A DNA stretch of 64,000 nucleotides from NCBI GenBank assembly GCA_943371245.1, contig CALRTY020000008.1, positions 1 through 64,000 of the forward strand. The letters run 5' to 3'. The notes under the pieces were generated by a model, which was not told the DNA's origin, ran no database searches, and saw only the letters and a list, made by a program, of their open reading frames with translations. Of the stretch, positions 12,001 through 17,800 are shown piece by piece. Position 1 is the first letter of the stretch. The number at the start of each line of letters is the position of its first letter. The position numbers and the translations under genes are program-made. The stretch comes from UBA5018 sp947463165. Lineage in GTDB: Bacteria; Cyanobacteriota; Cyanobacteriia; PCC-6307; Cyanobiaceae.

Positions 12001-14486
12001 TTACTAATATAGCGCAGTACATCGTTGCCGCTGCCCCCATCTATAATGCCGCCGCCGGAGATGGAATCGTTGCCCGAGCCACCCTGGAGCGTGTCGTTGC
12101 CAGCGCCACCATTAATGTCATCGTTGCCACCGCCTGCATCAATATGGTCATTTCCGTAACCACCATTGATCGTATCCTTGCCACCGCCAGTAACAATCGA
12201 GTCGTCTCTACTGGTTCCTGCGATCTGAAAGGCTTCGATATTGCTGAATTGCACTCGACTGCCGCTGGCAACGTCGTAGACATAGTAGTCGTAGATGTAA
12301 AAATATCCACTTAGACTGGATAGCGCTTGATCATCAAAATTTGATACCATGCCATATCCTGTATTTGATGAATAATCAACAACTAGAACATCCGTGCCGG
12401 CACCGCCATCAATCGTGTCATCGCCGCCATTACCGATCAGCAGGTCGTCGCCTTCGCCACCCTGGAGAACATCGCCATAATCAGAACCGCTGATGCTGTC
12501 ATTGCCTTCACCGCCATCGAGCAAAGTACCAGCTAAATTGACATTCCAAGTGGAGATGTCATCATTACCAAGCCCCCCGTACACGCTCGATCGAACATCC
12601 TGATGATAGCCAGAATAGTCGTAATATTCATTATGGCTATCGGAGCGCAGTACATCATTGCCGCTGCCTCCATCGATCAGGCCCGCCCCATGGATGCTGT
12701 CGTTGCCCGCCTCACCCAGCAGGGTGTTGTTACCAGCGGCGTCTTCCAGGTAGTCGTTCCCATCCCCGCCGGAGACGGAGTCGTCGCCATCGCCGCCGTA
12801 GAGGTAGTCGTTTTCGCTGCCGCCAGCGATGCTGTCGTCGCCAGCCTCGCCATTGATGGTGTCATTGCCGCCCAGGCCCAGGATCGTGTCGTCGCCATCG
12901 CCGCCATCGATCTGGTCGCCTAAGGCGCTGCCGCTGAGCGCATCGTTGCCCGCCGTGCCTGTTTGGAGGTTGCCGGTATTGACTGTCGTGGGCTGGAATT
13001 CCACTCCGCCGGAGAAGACCAGGGTCTTCACATTGCGCAGCCGATCCACCTCATCGGGGGCACCGCTGCGGTTGTCGTAAACAAGAAAATCGCTACCATC
13101 GCGGAGCACCGTGTACTGATCAATCGTGCCGGCATAGATGGCGCGATCACTGCCATCGCCGCCATCAATCGTGTCGTTGCCGGCACCGCCGCTGATGGTG
13201 TCGTCGCCCGAACCACCTTGGAGCGTGTCGTTACCGCCATTACCGATCAGCAGGTCGTCACCTTCGCCACCCTGGAGAACATCGCCATAATCAGAACCGT
13301 CAATGCTGTCATTGCCCTCACCACCATCGAGCAAAATACTACCCCAATTATCAAAATTTTCAGGATTAAAATCGCCAAATAAACTGGCTAAACCGACATA
13401 ATAAGCGGCAATGTTGTCGTCGCCAAACCCACCGAACGCACTCGATGGAACACTTTGATAAGAGTAATAATAAGAGTAAGCCCAGCCATATTCGTCGAAA
13501 AAAGGTTCTTCATCATAGCCATAAACGCTGTAATATCGCAGTACGTCATTGCCGCTGCCCCCATCTATGATGCCGCCGCCGTAGATAGTGTCGTCGCCGT
13601 CGGCGCCAAGGATGCTGTTGTCGCCAAGGGCATCAAAAACATAATCATTTCCCTCGCTACCATTGATGGTATCGCTGCCATCGCCGCCATAGAGGCTGTC
13701 GTTGCCAGCATCACCGCTCAGACTGTCGTTGCCATAATCGCCAACCAGATAATCGACGCCAAAGCCGCCATCGAGCACATCATTGCCATAACCGCCATAG
13801 AGGCTGTCGCTCTCACTGCCTCCGGAAATGGTGTCGTTTCCATTATCGCCAGTCAAAAAATCGTTGTCAGAGCCGCCATCGAGCACATCATTGCCATCGC
13901 CGCCATAGAGGCTGTCGCTCTCACTGCCTCCATCGATCGTGTCGTCACCACCATTACCGATCAACCTGTCGGCGCCTTTGCCACCCTGGAGAACATCGCC
14001 ATAATCTTCAGAACCGCTGATGGTGTCGCCGCCATCGCCGCCATCGAGGAGCAGGCCGTTGGTATAGTACCCAAGCGCTCCAATAAAATCATTGCCGGAG
14101 CCACCATAAACCGCCCCGGGAATATAAACATAAGCATTATTCACATGGTCGAAATAATAATAAAGGGAGTCGTTGTCAGCGCCGCCATCGATTAGACCCG
14201 CCCCGATGATGGTGTCGTTGCCCGCCTCACCTAGCAGGGTGTCGTTACCGACGCCATCAAATAGGTCGTCATTGCCATCGCCGCCGGAGATGCTGTCGTT
14301 GCCGGAGCCACCGACCAGGTCGTCATTGCCATCGCCGCCGGAGATGCTGTCGTTGCCGTCGCCGCCGTAGATGGTGTCATCTCCGGCATCGGCATTGAGA
14401 ATATCGTTGCCGCCCAGGCCCTGGATCGTGTCATTGCCAGAGGTACCGCTAAGCAGGTCGTCCAGGGCGCTGCCAGTGATCAACAT
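1..14486 (-). CDS. Giant mosaic RTX / CARDB / Rhs / cadherin protein, 3' end beyond the left edge
   Basis: Read on the minus strand from ATG at 14486, the frame has no stop down to base 1, giving at least 4828 residues. A TAG lies two codons upstream of the ATG, so the start cannot be earlier. The register was checked at 14486, 10241, 3287 and 5. Approximate domains by residue: RTX nonapeptides 1-1035 with two beta-rich spacers; cadherin-like 1088-1190; Ig-like 1183-1295; Calx-beta 1297-1412; eight CARDB repeats 1416-2415; PPC-like 2420-2520; TIG-like 2523-2615; YD/Rhs repeats and Rhs-associated core 2800-3582; tip region 3587-3745; DUF11-like and FnIII-like 3745-4035; cadherin x3 4043-4362; three ~110-residue repeats 4366-4705; RTX-like tail after 4700. 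There is no signal peptide, which fits type I secretion of RTX proteins (inference). An extracellular adhesin or surface role is likely; the function is unknown. Confidence 0.9.
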   Translation of the reverse strand, partial: MLITGSALDDLLSGTSGNDTIQGLGGNDILNADAGDDTIYGGDGNDSISGGDGNDDLVGGSGNDSISGGDGNDDLFDGVGNDTLLGEAGNDTIIGAGLIDGGADNDSLYYYFDHVNNAYVYIPGAVYGGSGNDFIGALGYYTNGLLLDGGDGGDTISGSEDYGDVLQGGKGADRLIGNGGDDTIDGGSESDSLYGGDGNDVLDGGSDNDFLTGDNGNDTISGGSESDSLYGGYGNDVLDGGFGVDYLVGDYGNDSLSGDAGNDSLYGGDGSDTINGSEGNDYVFDALGDNSILGADGDDTIYGGGIIDGGSGNDVLRYYSVYGYDEEPFFDEYGWAYSYYYSYQSVPSSAFGGFGDDNIAAYYVGLASLFGDFNPENFDNWGSILLDGGEGNDSIDGSDYGDVLQGGEGDDLLIGNGGNDTLQGGSGDDTISGGAGNDTIDGGDGSDRAIYAGTIDQYTVLRDGSDFLVYDNRSGAPDEVDRLRNVKTLVFSGGVEFQPTTVNTGNLQTGTAGNDALSGSALGDQIDGGDGDDTILGLGGNDTINGEAGDDSIAGGSENDYLYGGDGDDSVSGGDGNDYLEDAAGNNTLLGEAGNDSIHGAGLIDGGSGNDVLRSDSHNEYYDYSGYHQDVRSSVYGGLGNDDISTWNVNLAGTLLDGGEGNDSISGSDYGDVLQGGEGDDLLIGNGGDDTIDGGAGTDVLVVDYSSNTGYGMVSNFDDQALSSLSGYFYIYDYYVYDVASGSRVQFSNIEAFQIAGTSRDDSIVTGGGKDTINGGYGNDHIDAGGGNDDINGGAGNDTLQGGSGNDSISGGGIIDGGSGNDVLRYISNDGYFSYGVYQRVLSSVYGGLGDDDIAALYVNVAGTLLDGGDGNDRISGSHYGDVLQGGEGDDLLIGNGGNDTIDGGEGVNIAIYSGRRSQYSVVGDAVGFTIYDNRYGTPDGVDVVRNMVVLRFSDQDVSVASGLSGVVLDGTSEDDPGLIGTILNDTIRGLAGNDLLSGLAGNDLLEGREGNDTFQGGSGDDTINGGVGLNRAVFSGNRADYSISTIGGGIRGTTTVVDLQPAINGNDGTDKLTGVGLLQFLDQLYAINTPPLSVADSATTTEDTAISISLAGIIANDSDAEGDPLSITGFSSVTNGTASISGGNLVFTPAANFNGTGVVTYTLFDGLDTTPGMLSIAVTPVNDLPTATNLSAAEQYSPNTPQNLIDIVVSDVDSPNVSVSLALSTLSAGSLSTATVNGVSSSFSSGVWSASGAIASVNALLARVSYLPATRFDSSFSIATSVSDGEAPALTGTKQFQTPSILYFADSSFRVNEDGTPIQAITINRSGKLSGSVSASIQLTPETATPGLDYQAGTIPIEFGDGVATKVVTVPLINDDLYEGNETIQLSLINPQGGAILGAQTSAVLTIVDNESVPDLIVSNITVPVEVISGQQLEISWTVKNQGGNAATGTWRDFIYLQNQNSGQNFNVGIFEFTGTLAAGSSIDRTQAVNIPIQIQGNYRVIVSTDYNENILEGIQNESNNITIDDRPIQVKLAPIPNLQVSSVTAPSNAFSSQSTSIQWMVKNVGNGATSSPNWSDVVYLSLDSIYDNTDIHLGTAINPSYLNAGDSYVNSLNVALPRGLNGSYYFLVKTDINNNVFENDKEGDNFGTANSTNISLTPPPDFQVTNVTTPSQGFSGQPLNISWTVSNNGPGKNLETNWYDQVFLSDDETLDVGDRSLGSFYRSSTLNSNDSYTDSQTINVPIGISGDYFFFVRTDAGNQIYENVFEGNNEGRKATSTRINLTPPPDLEIDDINAPSQATSGRPLTFSYQVTNYGATATPNTSWTDTFYLSLDNQLDINVDFRLGSQAHYGSLATDGSYTSPATFVLPNTLTGNYYLFAVTDSRNEVFELDNNNNTFFKSSPILITSKPADLVVTSATAPSTAEAGKAIRIEWTVKNQGIGDTVDSNWTDRIILSADNQVGNGDDISLGSFSRGGLLNPNSSYSRSELVTLPLRSIGQYQVFVATDAGNNVYEGIYEHNNVSTGQVLAVTQQNSDLQVTQVSSPTTGQSGQSLTVNWTVQNLGSRRTNINYWYDAVYLSTDTQISNDDIFLGVNFRSSALDPSSQYDVTRSFNLPANLQGNYYTIVRADAYDNVFERDFENNNDKATEGGSEQNGNTGGTTGETAGRTIINLTGTLDLVIDSLDAPATSISGQYLSINWTVRNAGTVETGQCSWHEAFYLSRDQVFDRNSDSYIGYSYFSGNLAAGSTYNKIASFRVPQGISGPLYLFAVTDSGNSVYERTGENNNVSYDPNSVAITLSQPADLVIGTIAIPTTGAAGRNASITYTVTNQGANPVQGNWADSLYLSNDDQWDIGDTYLGQVQNSGELNNGSSYTKTLAASLPGLVPGDYRVIVRSDIRNQISESNESNNLKATLDQVNIDIERLTLGAPTTGTLGQGQAVYYRFDVGAGETLRLKLDSVSTEAVNELYLRYGEVPTRSAFDLGFSEPLSSDQEIVIPATRGGTYYVLAYGGNVPTVANYTLEADLLEFSISSLGTSKGSNKGQTTVKISGAKFTTDDVVSLIATDGTQRQASKVWWKDSTELWATFDLQGLTTGAYDVRVNSSAKTAVLNDGFTVTSGAVGHLETQLDLPSALRPGQAGIATIHYVNTGETDLTSPLLTLSAKGGLFYESGQYRDSTIQLLAINPEGAAGILSPGTTGSFSIRFLAENLSVANVNLTLNSLATDEIIDWNNIKESSRPEGIAADVWDKIYGNFVASIGGKVSEFQKVLADNANRLSQLGEYTTDISRLLSFELQQVNSNAISARSAVGAFGRGGVNPWDVSAITDTAGNVAIQTGDRRRTFTKETDGTYQGITDDLGILTKVGEACQIKEFDGTVQSFLTNGKLDFIQDTNGNKITLGYTNNRLTGLTYSNGDNVSFRYNAQGRVNEVVDIYGQSTNYTYDATGERLLSVSDASGTVSYTYETEGAKANAIKSITYPDGTQSLFEYDDLGRVTKESLNGGEQTLKYSYDSTGGVSVTDTNNKTSQVLLNDRGQVAQTKDALGRVSRFSYDSKGNLTQVFAPDGSNANFTYDSKGNLLTSSDALGRTVKFAYDSRYDQIAKVKDQNGNAINYTYDGRGNLDGIIYADGSKESFTYSDKGDVTVSSNRREQQINYTYNSRGLLTKKEFADGTSAAFEYDLRGNLTKATDADSNVTYNYDAADRLVKVSYGTTRFLSFSYDASGRRSQMVDQDGFATNYGYDSVGRLKQLTDKDGQIIISYSYNALGQLAREDNGNGTYTTYAYDDAGQALSIANYKPDNSINSRSDYTYNQLGQRTSLTTLEGKTSYGYDAIGQLISVNLPNGRSIEYKYDAAGNRITVKDSGATTSYSTNNLNQYTTVGGNIYSYDKDGNLTSKTVGGQTSTFSYDIENRLIGVTNPDGTWQYQYDALGNRIGSTLNGQKTEYLLDPTGLGDVVGEYTGSQAIRYSHGLGLVSRNDGSNTSFFDTDAIGSVVGLSGSGGNYLNSYSYLPFGESLTKTETVANSFEYVGQYGVMNEANGLDFMRARFYTPGEGRFISADPIGINSGDTNLYRYVFNAATFHIDPSGLASFGKRDLYGPYVNGSVVGAILGAAVGARVGGLPGAVVGARVGAAAGSDVNNGEIKHEHIVFDKPQIIPGYNNGKPVSNIGFGADGKRFSYDENNKDYQEIKKNRTGKNYSDEDIVEAINRVKLKGYDFIPNDPWNDNCQEWAERVRNEADNILREKQKPKAQGQVPANVAPRDPNDIIGPKGFGEEKWITASSTLPYTIRFENISTATAPAQTVTVTHPLDTDLDFRTFRLGSFGWGGLIFDVPANTAFYNQRLDLTATRGYFVDVTAGIDLVKGEAFWTVTTIDPKTGDVPADALTGFLPPNNSEGIGDGFVNYTIKAKRNVPTGTVIDAKATIIFDTEAPIDTPPIFNTLDAGKPTTSLDPLPATVSDPEFLVSWLGSDDANGSAIAHYDVFVLDNGGEYLPWLQSTKLTEAPYVGLPGHQYAFYAVATDNAGNIQVTPATAQATTRVAAGPVTDVNEAPTAVALTNTIASLAENTNTNNRIKLADIAITDDALGTNSISLLGADAAAFELEGTALFLKAGTSLNYETKTAYAVTVSVGDTTIASASPVSTGYSLAVSDVNEAPTAVALTNTIASLPENANTNSRIKVADIAITDDALGTNSISLQGADAAAFELDGTALFVKAGTSLDYEIKTAYAVTVSVGDTTLAGSSPVSTAYSLAVSDVNEAPTAVVLTNTIASLAENTNTSSRIKVADIAISDDALGSNSISLQGADAAAFEVDGTALFLKAGTSLNYEIKTAYAVTVLVGDTTISGSSPVSTNYSLAVSDVNDTSDPPAQYVPGPVTVGSVNLGKIQIGYALRDGSSAPLSITNAGVVAAAADGWSAIAAAAAGSGYDLFWKNTNGAYAKWTLNSSAALVSGAVVSTADFLQAETSLAADLDGDGTTGLSFSATKTVGSVQFGNTQLGYAIKNGTSAPLSITNAGVVAAAAGGWGAIAAAATASGYDLFWKNTNGAYAKWTLNSSAALVSGAVVSTADFLQAETSLAADLDGDGITGLSFSATKTVGNVQFGNTQLGYALKNGTSAPLSITNAGVVAAAAAGGWGAIAAAATASGYDLYWKNTNGAYAKWTLKGSAALASGALLSTADFLQAETSLAADLDGDGKTGPFAIYRGTAATDIITGQGNVSFGFAGNDSLTAGGSSSLGFDILIGGAGSDTYVVPSGKTAIIADEGSSAGDSLTGLGFAFDRTSTVAATLEGGRHLVVDDSLTGSRMYFIDWKDPKNKIETFTLVDGSYSFAQVE
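380..1390 (-). repeat. Three tandem 327-330-bp modules with DLDGDG motif
   Basis: A conserved block (ggctcgtttctgcctgca) recurs with offsets of 330 and 327 bp. Each unit encodes about 110 residues containing SITNAGVVAAA, GYDLxWKNTNGAYAKWTL and LAADLDGDGxTG. The DxDxDG ending looks like a calcium-binding loop. Such units occur near the C-termini of large cyanobacterial RTX proteins; their fold and function are unknown to me. Confidence 0.85.
1417..2352 (-). repeat. Three tandem 312-bp cadherin modules
   Basis: The phrase acatcggaaacagcaaggct or a near copy recurs at 1417, 1729, 2041 and 2353, an exact 312-bp (104-residue) period. Each unit encodes NxIASLxENTNTxxRIKxAD, then DDALGxNSISL, then TSLxYExKTAYAVTVxVGDT. 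This is the cadherin repeat with calcium-binding DVNEAPT linkers. The three units are near-identical at DNA level, which implies recent duplication or homogenisation. Confidence 0.9.
3265..3735 (-). other. Rhs tip region with glycine-zipper segment and NCQEW motif
   Basis: Just after the DPSGL motif comes a Gly/Ala/Val-rich stretch (VVGAILGAAVGARVGG and a repeat of it) resembling a membrane-inserting glycine zipper. A polar segment with the motif DNCQEWAERV near residue 3722 follows. In Rhs proteins this is the position of the variable effector. An N-C-Q-x-W motif can mark a papain-like or LRAT-like cysteine nucleophile, but I see no matching His/Asp pattern, so no activity is assigned. Confidence 0.5.
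3740..6150 (-). repeat. YD/Rhs repeat shell and Rhs-associated core domain
   Basis: Tandem YD-type repeats of the form GxxxxYxYDxxGRLxx run from about 6150 to 4180. They end in an Rhs-associated core with ARFYTPGEGRFISADPIG at its heart and a second DPSGL motif near 3743. In known Rhs/TcC proteins this core closes a beta-cage and precedes the C-terminal toxin tip. Here the gene continues for more than 1200 codons beyond it. Confidence 0.88.
7200..10245 (-). repeat. Eight CARDB domain repeats
   Basis: Eight units of roughly 115-140 residues start near 10241, 9880, 9505, 9140, 8765, 8390, 7965 and 7590. Each begins like PDLxVxxVxxPxxxxSGQ and then has a W-x-V-x-N-x-G strand and a conserved YLS.D motif. 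This matches CARDB, the cell-adhesion-related domain found in bacteria, a beta-sandwich typical of surface proteins. The DNA is AT-rich compared with both ends of the gene. Confidence 0.85.
11400..14486 (-). repeat. RTX nonapeptide (hemolysin-type calcium-binding) repeat block
   Basis: About 1030 residues directly after the start codon are dominated by GGxGxDxxx nonapeptides such as GGDGNDSIS and GGSGNDVLR. This is the calcium-binding parallel beta-roll signature. Two non-RTX spacers of about 55 residues (near 13140-12960 and 11760-11600) share the pattern IYxGxxxQY...YDNRxGxPDxVDxxRN, so the block itself is duplicated. It is GC-rich, like the host genome. Confidence 0.93.
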
Positions 14487-14849
14487 GATCTATAGAGAAA
14501 AGTATCAAAAGCAGCCCAAGCCAGATGGAGAGGGGCGCTCTAGTGGTTCTCAAGGTAAACGGGCGGCCTGGATCGCTGAAGTGATTATCAATACTTCTTA
14601 TCAAATCACCCGCCACAGCCCAGAATGCCCTGGGCAATCGCCAAAGGGCTGGTCATCGCACTCGAGATATGTTGCCGCACCAAGGGTTTGCAGCCTGAGT
14701 TGACAAGGCCCTCTATGCCGTGGTATTAGAGATCTATGTTGGCGGCATCTTCAACTAGAAATTGAGCCGCGGCGCACCCCGATAGATTCTGAAGAACCAT
14801 GCCAGGAATTAATTGGGGTGCCCAAGTAGCGAACCAGCGCCAGCCGCCA
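14487..14849. other. Spacer between the two giant genes
   Basis: This 363-bp spacer holds no convincing gene on either strand. It must contain any separate promoter for the RTX giant, but I see no good minus-strand -35/-10 pair near the start and no Shine-Dalgarno before ATG 14486. A plus-strand promoter-like pair is listed separately. Confidence 0.5.
14700..14729 (+). promoter_or_regulatory. Sigma70-like promoter pair with no gene in its direction
   Basis: TTGACA at 14700-14705 is followed by an 18-base spacer and TATTAG at 14724-14729. The pair points right, antisense to the 3' end of the nuclease/Hint gene. It could drive an antisense RNA or be a chance match. Confidence 0.3.
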
Positions 14850-17800
14850 CTACAGGCAAAGGCCAGCGAACTGATCAACCCCTGATTCGGCGATGCCCGG
14901 CTTGGCTAATTTGAACTTATCTTCGTGTAATTGTAGTGTAAGGTGCAGCTGCATTGGTATCTGACGGGCAAAGGCAATGCGGGGCAAGGGCAATTCCTCC
15001 ATCAACTCGCCTGCGCCATAAAGGGCCACGTAGTCGTGGTAGTTATCCCAGCAATCGCGGCTGAAGCCATTGCTGCGGTAGTTGGCAAAATAGCTTTCCA
15101 CCAGCAGGCCATTAGCCGTGATCAGGCCATGGCGCTCCAGCTCGATGTTGTAGTAGGTGAGTGCAGCCTCCGGCCAGTCATCTAGCTGCTGAATTGATGT
15201 GCCATTGATCAGGGCACCGGCCTCCACCAGGCTGCCGGCGAAATGGATCGCATGGCTGGGGGAGAGGAATGTGTCTTGCGCGGGGCCGAGCGAGCCAAAG
15301 GCTCCTTGGTTGATGCGAATCGGCATTTTGCCCAGGGCCTGCAGCTGGGCGATGCTGCGGGTGCTGCGGGCCAGGAAGCGCACCGGCTGGGGGCCCTCGG
15401 CGGTGTTGATCAGATCCCCAGGCTTGAGGGTTTCGATCGGCCGCTCGCCGCTAGGTGTGGCGATCAGGGTGCCGGCCAGGAAACAAACCACATTCACCGT
15501 GGCGGTGACGGGGGAGGCGGAGAGACCACCGCTGTTGTCTACGGCGTAGATGGAGAAGGCACCGGTTGCCAAGGGGTTGGCCAAGCTGCCGGCCTGGCCG
15601 GCGGCGGGGGTCCAGTAGAGGTTGGTGCCGGCATTCACGCTGTCGTTGCTGCCGGCGGCCCAGGCTGTGGCGGTGCCTGCCGAGCTGCCGATCAGCAAGC
15701 TGCCGCTGGCCACCGCAGCCACCTGGAAGGCCACCACTGTGCCGTCCTCATCGGTGGCATTGGCCTGGGCGAGGAGTTCAGCGAAACTGATTTCCGTCTG
15801 GCTGTTTCGGCCGGTGGTTTCAACCGGTGGGGTGAGGGCCGAGAAGACGGGGGCATCATTTACATCGGTGACAGCAAGGCTGTAGGCAGTGCTGACCGGA
15901 CTGGAGCCAGCAAGCGTGGTGTCGCCCACCGAAACCGTGACGGCGTAGGAGGTTTTGGTCTCGTAGTTGAGGCTGGTGCCGGCCTTGAGGAAGAGGGCGG
16001 AGCCAATCACCTCAAAGGCAGCGGCATCGGTACCTAGCAGGGAGATGGAGTTGCTGCCGAGGGCGTCATCGCTGATGGCGATATCGGCAACTTTGATGCG
16101 GCTACTGGTGTTGGTGTTCTCCGCCAGGGAGGCGATGGCGTTGGTGAGTTCGACAGCGGTTGGTGGGCGGTTAGTGGGAGTAAGGCTGAACCCAGCCAGC
16201 AGGGGATCGTGATCTGAAGTTCTAAATGGATCGGGGTTGTAAAAACTTGTTTGCTGGGCCGTAGATTTAAATTCTGTATTGTAATCAAGAATGATTGGTT
16301 CATCGGCGTTTATATGCCACTTGGCGCTGCCGCTCACCTGGCTATAGAGGCTGTCACTGGCGAGCATGTGATCCAGTGATCCCCACTGGCCATTGAATTG
16401 ATAGGAATAAGAATCGGCATCAAACAAGCTGCGATAATCCCTGCTCGCCAGGATGCGAATTGGATCCTCTTGAAGATAGCTATTCAGATCGCCAAGAATC
16501 AGCACATCTGGGTCGCTGCTGCCGGTGGGGGAGCTGGCTAGCCAGTCGGCCAATTCGCTGGCGGCGCGGCTGCGGCTGCCATTAGATAGGCCCTGGCCGT
16601 CGCCGGCATCGGCGTCGCCAGCGCCGCCAGCACTGGAGCCCTTGGATTTCAAATGGGTAACCACGGCGGTGAATTGTTCGCCTGTGGCGGCCCCTGCCGC
16701 GATGCGCTCGAAGCTGGCCGCCAGGGCTGGCCGCTGCACGCGATCGGCAGCTTGACTAAAACTTCCGCTTTGCAGCGCCGCCACTTGGCTGCCGGCGGCC
16801 AGACGCACCCTGTCGGTGCGATAAAGAAAGCCCACGGTGATTTCATCACCACCAAGGCCGCCACTCAGATTCAAATCGGCAGACCTGGGAATTACGTAGC
16901 CATACAGATTGGCGCCAAGCACATTGTTCAAGCCAGCAACAATGGACGCCACGGCGCTGCTGGCACCATAGCCATCATTCTCGATTTCGTTGTAGCCAAG
17001 GATATCGGCATCAAAACTGAGGATCGCCTCCAGGGTCTTGTCGAACTGGCGCGTGTATTCGTAGGCGGAATCGGCACCGCGAGAGGTGGGGAACCCGCCG
17101 CCACTGCCGTTGCCGTTAAAGAAATTGAGTAAATTGAAGCTGGCCACCCGCAGGCTGCCGCCCAGGCTGGCAGGGGCGTCGCTGCGGGGGTTGGTGGCGC
17201 TGAAATTGGCACCAGTAGTGGTCTGAATGCGATAGCCATCGAAGCGCTCATCGAGCACACCGGCAATGGAAGCGATGCTGTCTCCCCCCCGCAGGGTATT
17301 GCTGGCGCTGAGGGGATTGCCGCCGCGGCCGTGGATCACCGTGGCTGGATTCTGGAGGCTGCTGCCGTCATCGAGGGTGATGTAATTATCGAGTAGATCG
17401 TTTAGGTAGGCGGCATAACCGCTAACACTGGGGTTATTATTTTGTGTGTAGTTGGTGAGCCGACCGCCAGCGGCAAGGCCCACCTCGCCATAGCGACCTA
17501 GGCCAAAGGTGTCGGTTACCACTAGATCGCCACTGGCGGCAGCTATCTGTAGCCGCATACCCTCATATCGCTCCAGTACGGCCGCATCAGCCAGCGGCAG
17601 GGTCACCCTGGTGATGCTGGGCAGAGCTGCGGTGCCGAGGTAATTGAGACCAGTGATATCGGTGAGCTGGGTGAGGCTGCTAGTGATCGTTGTGCCAGTG
17701 ATCGCTGACGCCGAAGAGCTGTATTCCGCCACGGTGCCGGTAAGCCGCAAGCGGCTGCCCACCACGCCACTAAACAGGCCGTTGGGGTCAGATACAAAAA

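Noticed and set aside
11400..14486. Possible CRISPR array because of short periodic repeats
   Set aside because: The periodicity is in-frame 27-bp RTX coding sequence without constant repeats and unique spacers.
15243..16037. Long plus-strand open frame antisense to the nuclease giant
   Set aside because: It is the shadow of GC-rich repetitive coding sequence; its product is low-complexity and has no start signal.
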